From CAIOYC01 sp038327995 (GTDB taxonomy: Bacteria; Pseudomonadota; Alphaproteobacteria; Caulobacterales; Caulobacteraceae), in NCBI GenBank assembly GCA_038327995.1, contig JBBQLP010000006.1:15659-79658 (forward strand): 64,000 bases of DNA, in the 5' to 3' direction. Position 1 is the stretch's first letter. Each line of letters starts with the position of its first letter. Shown piece by piece: positions 27,190 to 37,702 of this stretch. A program made the position numbers and the translations under genes. Under the pieces are notes generated by a model. That model saw only the letters and a program-made list of their open reading frames with translations, made no database searches and was not told where the DNA came from.

Positions 27190-28724
27190 GGCGCTGGCTG
27201 TATCAAGGCCCCTGCGTTCGCACTTCCCATATATGCTTCCAGCCGCGCCGTCTGTTCTGCGGACGCCCGCAGCCCGATCTTGCTCCGCCGCCACAGGATG
27301 TCCTCGGCGGTTTGCGCCCATTCCTCGGCTATCAGGTAGTCGACCTCGCGCACCGTCAGATCGCCCGAGAACACCTCGCCAAGATCGTCCATTGACCCAG
27401 AATCGCCCAACAAGGCGGCAGTCTGTGAGCCGTAGCTGAGCGCCAGACGCCGCAGAAGCGCAGACTCCAGCCAGGGGTGCGCGCTAGCAAGCGTCGCCAT
27501 CAACCCCGCAACCCCGCCCTCGCCAAGATCCCCGCCGGGCAGGGGCCTGGTTCCGGTCCAGGCCGGTTTGCGTGCGGCGGCGAGGTGGGGTTTCAGCTTC
27601 TCCATCGCGCTTTCCGCCAGCCGCCGATAGGTGGTGATCTTGCCGCCATAGACCGACAAAAGCGGCGCATCGCCCTGCGCCACATCCAGCGTCAGCACAT
27701 AGTCGCGCGAGGCCTGCTGCGCCGCCGCCTTGCCCTCGTCGGCGAGGGCGCGCACCCCGGAATAGCTCCACACCACCTGATCCGGGCGAACCGGCGCCTC
27801 GAAATATTCGCTGACGGCCGAGCAGAGGTAGGCGATCTCCTCCTCGCTGGCGGTGATGCGGTCCAGCGGCCCGGTCCAGTCCTGATCCGTGGTGCCGATC
27901 AGGGTGAACTCGCCCTGGTAGGGGATGGCGAAGATCACCCGACCGTCGCCGTTCTGGAAGATGTAGGCCTGGTCGTGGTCGAACAGCTTGCGCGTCACGA
28001 TGTGGCTGCCCTGCACCAACCTGACGCCGTGTGGCGGCTTCGCTGCGGCGAGGCCGAGCGTGTCGTTGACCCACGGGCCAGTGGCGTTGGCCAGCGCGCG
28101 GGCGAAGACGGTGTTTGGCGCGCCGCCCGCCCCCTCGCTTTCGATCCGCCAGACGCCGTTCTCCCGCCGAGCCTCGATCACGCGGGTTCGCACGCGGATT
28201 TCGGCGCCCAACTCTCGCGCTGACATGGCGTTCAGCGTCACCATCCGTGCGTCGTCGGTCCAGCAGTCTGAATAGGCGAAGCCATGGTGGAACTCTGGCT
28301 TCAACGGCGCGCCTATCGGCCCCTTGGTCAGGTCGAGGGACTCCGCCGACTTCAACCCGCCGCGCCTACCCAGGTGGTCGTAGAGAAAAAGCCCGATCCG
28401 CAGCATCCAGCGAGGGCGCAGGCCCTTGTGGTGCGGCAGGACGAACCGCAGCGGATGCACGATATGCGGCGCGATTTCCGCTAGCACCGCCCGCTCACTT
28501 AGGGCCTCGTGCACCAGCCGGAACTCGTATTGCTCCAGATAGCGCAGGCCCCCGTGGATCAGTTTGGTGGAAGCCGACGAGGTGGCCGACGCCAGATCGC
28601 CCATTTCGAACAAAATGACCGATGCGCCGCGCCCCGCTGCATCCCGTGCAATGCCGCACCCGTTCACGCCGCCGCCGATGACAGCCAGATCGAAGGGGGC
28701 GGGTGTGGTCACGGGCGATCTCAC
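27147..28724 (-). CDS. glpD: Glycerol-3-phosphate dehydrogenase (FAD, aerobic)
   Basis: GlpD oxidises glycerol 3-phosphate to DHAP at the membrane and passes electrons to ubiquinone. The 525-residue protein has the dinucleotide-binding DLAVIGGGVNGCGIARDAAGRG. STKLIHGGLRYLEQYEFRLVHEAL, TDQDWTGPLDRI and the SVYGGKITTYRRLAE segment are also present. A C-terminal DAO_C domain follows. ATG 28724 leaves a normal short N-terminal extension. The 3' end runs antisense into glpK for 43 bp. The 115-bp gap to the endonuclease III-like gene is divergent. Confidence 0.97.
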   Translation of the reverse strand: MRSPVTTPAPFDLAVIGGGVNGCGIARDAAGRGASVILFEMGDLASATSSASTKLIHGGLRYLEQYEFRLVHEALSERAVLAEIAPHIVHPLRFVLPHHKGLRPRWMLRIGLFLYDHLGRRGGLKSAESLDLTKGPIGAPLKPEFHHGFAYSDCWTDDARMVTLNAMSARELGAEIRVRTRVIEARRENGVWRIESEGAGGAPNTVFARALANATGPWVNDTLGLAAAKPPHGVRLVQGSHIVTRKLFDHDQAYIFQNGDGRVIFAIPYQGEFTLIGTTDQDWTGPLDRITASEEEIAYLCSAVSEYFEAPVRPDQVVWSYSGVRALADEGKAAAQQASRDYVLTLDVAQGDAPLLSVYGGKITTYRRLAESAMEKLKPHLAAARKPAWTGTRPLPGGDLGEGGVAGLMATLASAHPWLESALLRRLALSYGSQTAALLGDSGSMDDLGEVFSGDLTVREVDYLIAEEWAQTAEDILWRRSKIGLRASAEQTARLEAYMGSANAGALIQPAPQSPSSSSTQSNVR

Positions 28725-28800
28725 TGAGGGCTTGGCAGGATATAGGCCGGTTTGGCGTGCGGCGGGAGCCCCGGAAAACGAAGGAACGATTCGACGTGAT

Positions 28801-28815
28801 GTTCTGTTTATGTTC
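28801..28815 (+). promoter_or_regulatory. LexA (SOS) box, GTTC-N7-GTTC
   Basis: GTTC at 28801-28804 and GTTC at 28812-28815 are separated by exactly seven bases, the direct-repeat LexA site of alphaproteobacteria. It lies 24 bp before the ATG at 28840. It also sits between a plausible -35 (TTCGAC, 28790-28795) and a plausible -10 (TTCTAT, 28813-28818) spaced 17 bp, so LexA binding would block the promoter. Confidence 0.75.
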
Positions 28816-28839
28816 TATTCACGATCAGGAGAGTCCACG

Positions 28840-29619
28840 ATGCAACTGTCGCTCGATTTCATTGTAGACGCCGCGCCCGGTCTGATTGGCGTGCGTAAGC
28901 GGCTGCTCGACGCCTTTGGCCCCTTTCGCGATGACCGACGGCTTGAGCCGATGGATCAACTGGTCCGTTCGATGATCTGTGGCCGGACCCAGGACACGGC
29001 GTCGGACGCCGCCTACGCCCGGTTGAAACTGCGGTTCCGCCCGTGGAGCGAGCTGTTGGACGTCCCCGTGGCGGAGGTCGCGTCACTGCTGGGCGCCGTC
29101 ACTTTCGCGGGAGACAAGGCCGCGCGCCTTAACGCCGCCTTCGCAACGATCAAGGCGCGCACCGGCGTCGTGTCGCTGGACGCGTTGGCGGAAATGCCGG
29201 TGGAGAAGGCTTACACCTGGCTGCGCGGTCTTGAAGGGGTCGGCGCTTTCGCGGCGGCGGCGACGCTGAACTCCTCCACCCTCAGGCGGCGCGTGTTCGC
29301 AGTGGATACGCACGGTTTGCGCGTGTTGCAGCGGCTGGGACTGATCGGCCCGTCGGTCTCGGCGGAGGCAGCGGGAGGTATCCTGCTGCGGATCGCGCCC
29401 GCCGCCTGGACCGCCGAGGACTTCTACGAACTGCACTGGCTGTTGAAACGGCTGGGGCAGATTCGGTGCGGCCACGCCGTGCCCCGCTGCGGTGGATGCC
29501 CGCTCGTAGGCGCCTGCGCTGGGAAGATAGCGCAAAGACCTGCGGCGTCCGTTCTCAGGACGCCGCGCGAGGGACTGTGGCGCAGCACCTATCCGGCCAG
29601 CGGATCGCTCGCGTTTTAG
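28840..29619 (+). CDS. Endonuclease III-like DNA glycosylase with Fe-S cluster
   Basis: The 259-residue HhH-GPD family protein contains MDQLVRSMICGRTQDTASDAA in place of the usual ILS-Q-T-D helix. The helix-hairpin-helix LRGLEGVGAFAAAATL and the catalytic-Asp region VFAVDTHGLRVLQRLGL are present. A C-terminal Fe4-S4 site reads C-x6-C-x2-C-x5-C (CGHAVPRCGGCPLVGAC). The canonical HhH Lys of Nth (LPGVGRKTA) is replaced by Phe-Ala (GVGAFAA), suggesting a monofunctional glycosylase. ATG 28840 has CAGGAG nine bases upstream. It carries an SOS box in its promoter, so it is probably a damage-inducible base-excision enzyme distinct from housekeeping Nth. Confidence 0.88.
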   Translation: MQLSLDFIVDAAPGLIGVRKRLLDAFGPFRDDRRLEPMDQLVRSMICGRTQDTASDAAYARLKLRFRPWSELLDVPVAEVASLLGAVTFAGDKAARLNAAFATIKARTGVVSLDALAEMPVEKAYTWLRGLEGVGAFAAAATLNSSTLRRRVFAVDTHGLRVLQRLGLIGPSVSAEAAGGILLRIAPAAWTAEDFYELHWLLKRLGQIRCGHAVPRCGGCPLVGACAGKIAQRPAASVLRTPREGLWRSTYPASGSLAF

Positions 29620-29633
29620 GGCCGCGCCACCTT

Positions 29634-30677
29634 CTATTTGACTTCAGACTTAAAGGGCTCGGGCACCCGGCGTCCGCCTTGTCGCTCGAACATCCAGCCC
29701 GGGTATTCGGGGGGTAGAACCGAGACCGCGTCGAGCTTCTTCATGTCATCCGCCGTCAGCTCAAGGTCGGCGGCGGCGAGGTTGTCCCGAAGCTGTTCCA
29801 CGGTCTTGGCGCCGACGATGATCGAGGTGGTGAACGGCTTGGCCAGGATGTAGGCCAGCGCAACCTGCGCCACGGAAACGCTGTGTGCGTCGCCGACCTC
29901 GCGCATCGCATCGACGCAGTCGAACGCGCGGCTCTTGTTCACCGGTGGAAAGTCGAAAGTCGCCCGGCGCGAGCCCTGCGGTCCGTCGGTATCGCGTGAG
30001 AACTTGCCGGAGAGCAGCCCGCCCGCTAGCGGCGACCACGCCATCAGCCCCATGCGCTGATCGTCCATCATTGGAACCAGTTCCCGCTCGAGGTCGCGCC
30101 CGGCGATGGAATAGTAGGCCTGCAGCGTCGCAAACCGGGTCCAGCCGTGCTGGTCGGCCAGCATATTGGCCTTGGTGATCTTCCACGCCGCCCAGTTGGA
30201 GACGCCGATGTAGCGAACCAGACCCTCGCGCACGAGATCGTCCAGAGCGCGCATGGTCTCTTCCAAGGGGGTAATCGCATCGTTGCCGTGAATCTGGTAG
30301 AGATCGATGTGATCCAGCCCCAGCCGATCAAGGCTGGCTTTGACCCCGTCCATGATGTGGCCGCGCGAGGCGCCGCGATCATTGGGGCTCTTGCCCATGT
30401 CGCCATAGACCTTGGTGGCGACCACTACGTCGGAGCGTTTGATCCCGAGGCCCTTCAGCGCCTGACCGACCAGTTGCTCGGATTTGCCTTCGGAATAGAC
30501 GTCGGCGGTGTCGATGAAATTGACGCCTGCCTTCACCGCGGTGTCGATGAGCTTGGTGGTCTCGTCCTGCTGCAGGGCGCCGATCGCCTGCCAGAAGCCC
30601 TGACCGCCAAAGGTCATAGCGCCAAGGCAGATCTCTGACACGTAGAGGCCGGTGCGGCCGAGCTGGTTGTAGCGCAT
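29634..30677 (-). CDS. Aldo/keto reductase
   Basis: The 347-residue TIM-barrel oxidoreductase of the AKR superfamily begins at ATG 30677 with MRYNQLGRTGLYVSEICLGA. The catalytic tetrad is visible: Asp in FIDTADVYS, Tyr in the same motif, Lys in VVVATKVYGDMG and His in DLYQIHGNDA. IIVGAKTVEQLRDNLAAADL near the C terminus binds NADPH. It is closest by eye to the YajO/Gfo-like AKRs with unknown physiological substrates. The longer frame upstream of 30677 is non-conserved and overlaps the space before the topoisomerase gene. Confidence 0.93.
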   Translation of the reverse strand: MRYNQLGRTGLYVSEICLGAMTFGGQGFWQAIGALQQDETTKLIDTAVKAGVNFIDTADVYSEGKSEQLVGQALKGLGIKRSDVVVATKVYGDMGKSPNDRGASRGHIMDGVKASLDRLGLDHIDLYQIHGNDAITPLEETMRALDDLVREGLVRYIGVSNWAAWKITKANMLADQHGWTRFATLQAYYSIAGRDLERELVPMMDDQRMGLMAWSPLAGGLLSGKFSRDTDGPQGSRRATFDFPPVNKSRAFDCVDAMREVGDAHSVSVAQVALAYILAKPFTTSIIVGAKTVEQLRDNLAAADLELTADDMKKLDAVSVLPPEYPGWMFERQGGRRVPEPFKSEVK

Positions 30678-30750
30678 GGTAAGGCTCCGGGGGGCGGGGT
30701 GGAAAGCGCGACGCGCGCTTAGTCCAAATTGGGGCGCGGTTCGAGGTGGT

Positions 30751-31809
30751 TCAAGCGGCCTTGGCATCGCGGCGGGCGTCTCTCGCCAGCTTTTCCAGGA
30801 ACTTCAACACCACCCTTTCAAGGGCCTCGCCCTCTGCGGAAGCGAAGCTGGCTGGAAGTAATTGCGCATGGAAGGCCTCCACAACGGCGGGGTGGATGTA
30901 AGCCTTGCGGCAAACCGCCGGGGTGTTGCCGAGCAACCCCGCCGTCGCCTTGACGCAAACCGTGACCAGTCGTTTCGCCTCTGCCTCACTTGTGGGTGCA
31001 TCCTGCATCGCCAGCGCTCTGGCCGCTGCTAGTGTGCCCGCCCAGGTGCGAAAGTCCTTGGCGGTGAAATCCTCTCCCGCGATCCGGTGGAGATAGGCGT
31101 TCACATCCTGTGATCCGACCGGATGCTGCTCGCCATCCTCGCCCACATATTGAAACAGCCGCTGGCCCGGCAGGTCGGCGCACGCCCGCACGATCCGCGC
31201 CAGGCGCCGGTCGTGGGCACCAGTCTTGTGCCTGACGCCGCTTTTGCCCTTGAACTCGAAGCGGATTTCGCCGCCCTCCAGGGTGACGTGCCGATTGCGC
31301 AGGGTGGTCAGGCCAAAGCTCTTGTTGGTCCGGGCGTATTCGTCATTGCCGACACGGATCAGGGTAATCTCGAGCAGGCGCACAATCGCCGCCGTCACCT
31401 TGTCATGCGACAGGCCGGGGCGTTTGAGGTCGGCGTCTACCTGCGTGCGGATTTTCGGCAAAGCCCGTCCGAAGGCCGCCATCCGCTGGAACTTCGAGCG
31501 GTCGCGCACCTCGCGCCAATGATCGTGATAGCGATACTGCTTGCGTCCGCGCGCATCACGGCCTGTCGCCTGGATATGCCCGTTGACCTTGGGGCTGATC
31601 CACACATCGATCCAGGCGGGAGGTATGGCGAGCTTTCGGATCCGCTCCAGCGTCGCCGCGTTGCGGATCGCCTTTCCGTCCGGGCCTTTGTAGTCGAAAC
31701 CGCTCTTGCCGTCGCCGTCCCGCCGGATGCCCGCATCCTCGTCATGAACGTGCACAAGCCCGGCTTGTTCGGCGGCGCGTGAGGGATCGAGGTTGTCGTG
31801 CACAGGCAT
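30751..31809 (-). CDS. DNA topoisomerase IB (poxvirus-like)
   Basis: The 352-residue protein matches bacterial type IB topoisomerases. It has IRKLAIPPAWIDVWISP, GRKQYRYHDHWREVRDRSKFQRM, an IRVGNDEYARTNKSFGLTTL region and FKGKSGVRHK. FTAKDFRTWAGTLAAARAL follows, and VCRKAYIHPAVVEAF carries the likely catalytic Tyr (KAYIHP). It starts at ATG 31809. It relaxes supercoils through a 3'-phosphotyrosyl intermediate. Type IB enzymes occur sporadically in bacteria and are accessory to topoisomerase I. The catalytic Arg/Lys residues appear intact. Confidence 0.94.
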   Translation of the reverse strand: MPVHDNLDPSRAAEQAGLVHVHDEDAGIRRDGDGKSGFDYKGPDGKAIRNAATLERIRKLAIPPAWIDVWISPKVNGHIQATGRDARGRKQYRYHDHWREVRDRSKFQRMAAFGRALPKIRTQVDADLKRPGLSHDKVTAAIVRLLEITLIRVGNDEYARTNKSFGLTTLRNRHVTLEGGEIRFEFKGKSGVRHKTGAHDRRLARIVRACADLPGQRLFQYVGEDGEQHPVGSQDVNAYLHRIAGEDFTAKDFRTWAGTLAAARALAMQDAPTSEAEAKRLVTVCVKATAGLLGNTPAVCRKAYIHPAVVEAFHAQLLPASFASAEGEALERVVLKFLEKLARDARRDAKAA

Positions 31810-31896
31810 GATGATCGTCCCACGCTGTCGGCGCCCTATGCCGAGCCTTCAGGGGCCGCTAATCCTTCATTCCTGCTGAAGTTCCAGGAGACCGCT

Positions 31897-32742
31897 CTGA
31901 ATTACCGTCACCATTTTCACGCGGGCAATTTCGCCGACGTATTCAAGCACGGCCTTCTGCTTGCGCTCACAGTAGCGATGAAACGGGATGGCGCATCGCT
32001 CGATGTGTTCGAGACCCACGCCGGTGCGGGCGTTTACGATCTGGCGGGCGAGCAGGCGCAGAAGTCTCGCGAGGCGGAGACGGGCGTTCTGCGACTGATG
32101 CAGGACGATGGGGAGCCCGCCGCATTCAACGCGCTTAAAGCGGCGGTCCGGGGGGAAAACCCTTTAGGGCCCGTCTCTCTCTACCCCGGCTCCCCGGCCC
32201 TGATGCTGGGCGCCCTCGGCAAGGGCGACCGATACACGGGCTGCGAGCTACGCCCGGATGACCACGCGGCCCTTAAGGCCTTGCTGGAGAAGCGCCGCCG
32301 GAACACCGGGCCAGAGGCACGGGCGATCTTCCAGGACGGCTATGAGTTTCTTGGCGAGCAGCCAAGGCGCAACGACGGGCAAATCCTGGTCCTGGTCGAT
32401 CCGCCGTTCGAGCGAGGCGACGAATATGATCGCGTCGTGCAGGCGGCTCGCCATGCACTGGATCGCGGGAACGCGCTGGCGATATGGACGCCGATCAAGG
32501 ATTTCGAGACACTGGATTCGCTGGTGTCTCGCATCGAGGCGCTCCGGCCCGCGCGGATGTTGACGGTACAGGTGCGCCTGCGGCCCCTGAACGACCCCAC
32601 GCGCATGAACGGTTGCGCGATGATCCTGGCCGATACCCCGGATGTCAGGCGCGAAGCGAGCGATATGGCCGACTGGGTCGTCACTCGGTGTGGCGAGTCA
32701 GGTGGAAGCGCGAAGATCGAGGCGCTTGGAAGCTGGGCTTGA
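31897..32742 (+). CDS. rlmJ: 23S rRNA (adenine(2030)-N6)-methyltransferase RlmJ
   Basis: RlmJ methylates A2030 of 23S rRNA. The protein shows NYRHHFHAGNFADVFKHGLLLAL at its N terminus (split here as NYRHHFHAGN and FADVFKHG). FETHAGAGVYDL (SAM site), SLYPGSPALM and the catalytic VLVDPPFERGDEY follow. The family begins with M-x-Y-R-H; here the codon at that position is CTG 31897, with CCAGGAG six to seven bases upstream and no ATG, GTG or TTG in frame close by. This gives 281 residues, as in E. coli (280). An ATG at 31798 would add 33 residues of unrelated sequence running into the divergent topoisomerase gene. Confidence 0.93.
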   Translation: MNYRHHFHAGNFADVFKHGLLLALTVAMKRDGASLDVFETHAGAGVYDLAGEQAQKSREAETGVLRLMQDDGEPAAFNALKAAVRGENPLGPVSLYPGSPALMLGALGKGDRYTGCELRPDDHAALKALLEKRRRNTGPEARAIFQDGYEFLGEQPRRNDGQILVLVDPPFERGDEYDRVVQAARHALDRGNALAIWTPIKDFETLDSLVSRIEALRPARMLTVQVRLRPLNDPTRMNGCAMILADTPDVRREASDMADWVVTRCGESGGSAKIEALGSWA

Positions 32743-32853
32743 AAGCGACCACTGCAGCACGGCAGGCGGGGGCGCCCAAGCTCAAGGTTAAGCCTTACGC
32801 ACCAGCTTTGAATGCTGCACAGTGACTCTCCTCGCCCTCAGGAGTTCGCGCCC

Positions 32854-33351
32854 ATGTTCGCCGCCCGCTCGCAAGTCGAGGTTCAAAACGCCCGCAACGC
32901 CATCGAGCGGCTGGGTAAACTCTCTGACAATATCGTCGGTGTGGGGCCTGTGGGGATCGGACTTGAGGGGATTCTTGAGTTCATCCCGGTTGTGGGTGAG
33001 GTTTACAGCCTCGCGGCGGGCGGCATTATCGTGTTGCAGGGAATGCGCGCCCACGCCCCGTTCACCACCCTGTTCTCTTCCACCTTCATCATCCTTTTGC
33101 GGACTGTGATCGGCGCCCTCGACGATGTGCCGATCCTTGGCTTCTTTACGGGAATGGGCCTGGTCGGCGATATCGCAGCCGGGGCGTTCCGCGCGCACCG
33201 GATGTCGGCCCAGATGCTGATCAAACAGATCGACAACACTCTCTACATTCAAGGCCGCCGGGGCCGTATTCCGGAGCATCCCGAAGACGCCGCAGCGCTC
33301 GAAGAGGTGCGTGCGGGGCGGGACCGGCGGCGGGTGGTCTTTCTGGGCTGA
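32854..33351 (+). CDS. DUF4112 membrane protein
   Basis: The 165-residue product starts at ATG 32854 (GGAG nine bases upstream) and contains LEFIPVVGEVYSLAAGGIIVLQ. It also has TFIILLRTVIGALDDVPILGFFTGMGLVGDIAAGAF, the paired Pro-V-x-Gly helical hairpins that define DUF4112. There are two to three membrane-associated helices, then a charged tail (RRGRIPEHPEDAAALEE). The function of the family is unknown. An upstream ATG at 32812 is a possible start. Convergent with mutB: only three bases separate the two stops. Confidence 0.8.
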   Translation: MFAARSQVEVQNARNAIERLGKLSDNIVGVGPVGIGLEGILEFIPVVGEVYSLAAGGIIVLQGMRAHAPFTTLFSSTFIILLRTVIGALDDVPILGFFTGMGLVGDIAAGAFRAHRMSAQMLIKQIDNTLYIQGRRGRIPEHPEDAAALEEVRAGRDRRRVVFLG

Positions 33352-33354
33352 CGC

Positions 33355-35519
<2,165 letters not shown>

Positions 35520-35520
<1 letters not shown>

Positions 35521-35702
35521 CAACGCTGATTCTCTGGCCAGGCTTCCGGCTGCGGCAGAGTCCAGCCGAGCGGCTTGCCGTTCAGGGTGTCGCCGAGCGC
35601 AAAGACTGCGGCGGCGGCGTCTACATCGTGCGGCATGGCGCAGCCTTGTTCCCAGACCTTTACGGCCTTCCAGTTGGTCGGATTGAAGCCCTGTCCGCCC
35701 AT
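35520..35702 (-). CDS. Small 60-residue ORF coupled between mutA and mutB
   Basis: The ORF begins at ATG 35702, which overlaps the mutA stop (TGATG), and ends at TGA 35520-35522, which overlaps the mutB ATG in the same way. The predicted peptide starts MGGQGFNPTNWKAVKVWEQG, contains one Cys (QGCAMPHDVD) and ends in a Pro/Trp-rich tail (GWTLPQPEAWPENQR). It has no signal peptide or membrane segment. A GTG at 35705 is an alternative start. I do not recognise it. The perfect double overlap argues for a real, co-translated protein. Confidence 0.65.
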
Positions 35703-37543
35703 CACCGGCTCCCCAATACGGACAGAGAGTTCGTCAGTAAGCCGATGGTATCCATCCCGGCAAAGACAAAATCAGTCACCCCAGCGGCTTTCAGTTCGGT
35801 TTCAAGCGCGCCCGGGCGACCGGTGAGATATACGCGCGCCGCACCACGTGCGGTCAGAGCCTTGGCCGCTGCGACCGCTTCGTTGGCATAAACAGCGTCG
35901 GAGGAGCAGATTACTGCGAGTGGCGTCGTATTGGGGTCCAAATCGCCTGGGGCACCGGTTTCGGCGGCAATGCCTCCCGCAGCGAAAAGGTTTCGGGCGA
36001 ACCCGGCCCGCGCGGCGTAGTCGGCGGGAGAGCCCGGCACGGCGAGGAAGACCCTTGGCTTCACGGGCATCGCGGCCGCCTTGGCGCGCAACACCTCGAA
36101 CTCACCCGCCATTCGCCATGGGGGCAGGGGTTCACACTGGCTGTCCGGGCCGGGCATGGCGGTCCGGGGGGAAGGCTTGGCGCAGGACGCCGCGTTTATC
36201 ATGTCGATCTCCACGCTGCGGGGCGACAGATCGGGAAACTCCGAAACGCCGATCAGGCCGGTCTTGCGTTTTGCGATGTCGGCGGCGCGGGCCTCGCGAA
36301 CGCCGGCGACGTCGGCGGCGATCAGGCCGCTTTCCAGCGCGGTGACAACGCCCCCCGCCGCCTCGAGCTTCTGCATCCAGGCCCATCCGGCCCGGGCGAA
36401 CTGATCGGTCAGGGCCTCGATGAACCAGGCGCCGCCTGCGGGATCGGCCACTTCGCCGAGACGCGCCTCCTCCATCAGGACGAGTTGCGTGTTGCGGGTC
36501 TGGCGGCGCGCGAAGTGTGTCGCGCGACCGAGGGGCTGGCTGAACGCGTCCAGCGTCACCGCGTCTGCGCCGCCCACGCCAGCGCCGAAACCGGCGGCGG
36601 TCAGGCGCAACATATTCACCCATGGGTCGAGTACCGAGAGCATCCGGCGCGATGACCGCGCTTCGATCCGGGCAGGGAGGGGGCGTCCGACCGCGGCTTC
36701 CGTGATCCGCGCCCAGATCGCGCGGGCGGCGCGTAGCTTGGCGAGGGTGGAGAAATACTCCGCGTCTGCGGCGAGGCCGAGCACGATGCCGGAAAAGGCT
36801 GCCTCTGCAGTCGCCCCGGCGCGCATCGCAGCGCGGGCATAGGCGAGGGCGGCGGCGGCCATGAAACCAAGTTCTTGCGCCTCGCCACCCCCCGCTTCGT
36901 GAACCACCTGACCGGAGGCGAGGAAGCTGCTCTCCGCGGCAATCCGGCGCGCGACCTGCCCAGCGGCGATCAGGTGGCTGGCGATGGGGCTGGGGCTGGC
37001 CCCGGTGCGGGCGAAGGTGGAAAGCGGATCGATGTGCAGGAACAGTTGCGGCTGCAGTGTACGAGCCTCGGCGATTTCCGCCAGCCAGTCCGCCGCCTGA
37101 ACGCCTAGATATCCGGCGTCGAGCGCCACCGGGGCGAGATCGAGCAACACGCCCTCCAGCACGCGCTCCAGGTCGGCTCGCCCTGCGATGGCGACGCCGT
37201 TCTCTCCACTCGGATCGACATGGATCAAGAGCGACGCCGCACCTCCATCAAGGTCGGTCAAAGCCAGTTCGTTTGCGGCGGCGGGATCGGGGTGATCTAC
37301 GCTGGTCCGCAGGTCCCACGCCCGGTTCGGGTCGGCGGCGGCCCGCGCCCGCTCCGCCTCACCCAGCGTCTCGCTGCTATTCGCCGCCGTGTAGAGGGGC
37401 TCGATCCTCACGCCCTCATAAGTGCGCGAGACCAGCCGCTTGTCGAACGATTGCCCATCCAGCGTCTTGTCCACCAGCCGTCGCCACGCCGCCTCGTCGG
37501 GCGCGGGGAAGGCAGAGGCGAGAGGGATGACGCCATCGTCCAA
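35702..37543 (-). CDS. mutA: Methylmalonyl-CoA mutase, small subunit
   Basis: MutA is the non-catalytic partner in the heterodimeric mutase. The 613-residue protein has FPAPDEAAWRRLVDKTLDGQSFDKRLVSRTYEGVRIEPLY at the N terminus (family hallmark, split across about residues 13-50). A degenerate substrate barrel follows, and then a C-terminal Rossmann domain that lacks DxHxxG, as expected for this subunit. The start is TTG 37543, with AGGAG eight bases upstream; the frame extends 123 codons further but through non-family sequence that overlaps the divergent nitronate monooxygenase gene. It is followed by the coupled 60-codon ORF and mutB. Confidence 0.92.
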   Translation of the reverse strand: MDDGVIPLASAFPAPDEAAWRRLVDKTLDGQSFDKRLVSRTYEGVRIEPLYTAANSSETLGEAERARAAADPNRAWDLRTSVDHPDPAAANELALTDLDGGAASLLIHVDPSGENGVAIAGRADLERVLEGVLLDLAPVALDAGYLGVQAADWLAEIAEARTLQPQLFLHIDPLSTFARTGASPSPIASHLIAAGQVARRIAAESSFLASGQVVHEAGGGEAQELGFMAAAALAYARAAMRAGATAEAAFSGIVLGLAADAEYFSTLAKLRAARAIWARITEAAVGRPLPARIEARSSRRMLSVLDPWVNMLRLTAAGFGAGVGGADAVTLDAFSQPLGRATHFARRQTRNTQLVLMEEARLGEVADPAGGAWFIEALTDQFARAGWAWMQKLEAAGGVVTALESGLIAADVAGVREARAADIAKRKTGLIGVSEFPDLSPRSVEIDMINAASCAKPSPRTAMPGPDSQCEPLPPWRMAGEFEVLRAKAAAMPVKPRVFLAVPGSPADYAARAGFARNLFAAGGIAAETGAPGDLDPNTTPLAVICSSDAVYANEAVAAAKALTARGAARVYLTGRPGALETELKAAGVTDFVFAGMDTIGLLTNSLSVLGSR

Positions 37544-37702
37544 GAAAGGAGCTCCTGAGAAGTCTGGCGGGACAAAAGGCCCCCACCCGCGACTCGTCAA
37601 GCAGGGGCGTAGGGGCAAGCTCAGCGTTTCGGCTTGCCCTCGCGCCTTCAGCCCGTAAACTAAGCGCTGTTCAGACCCGCCATCGCCCTTTCGGAGACCT
37701 TC

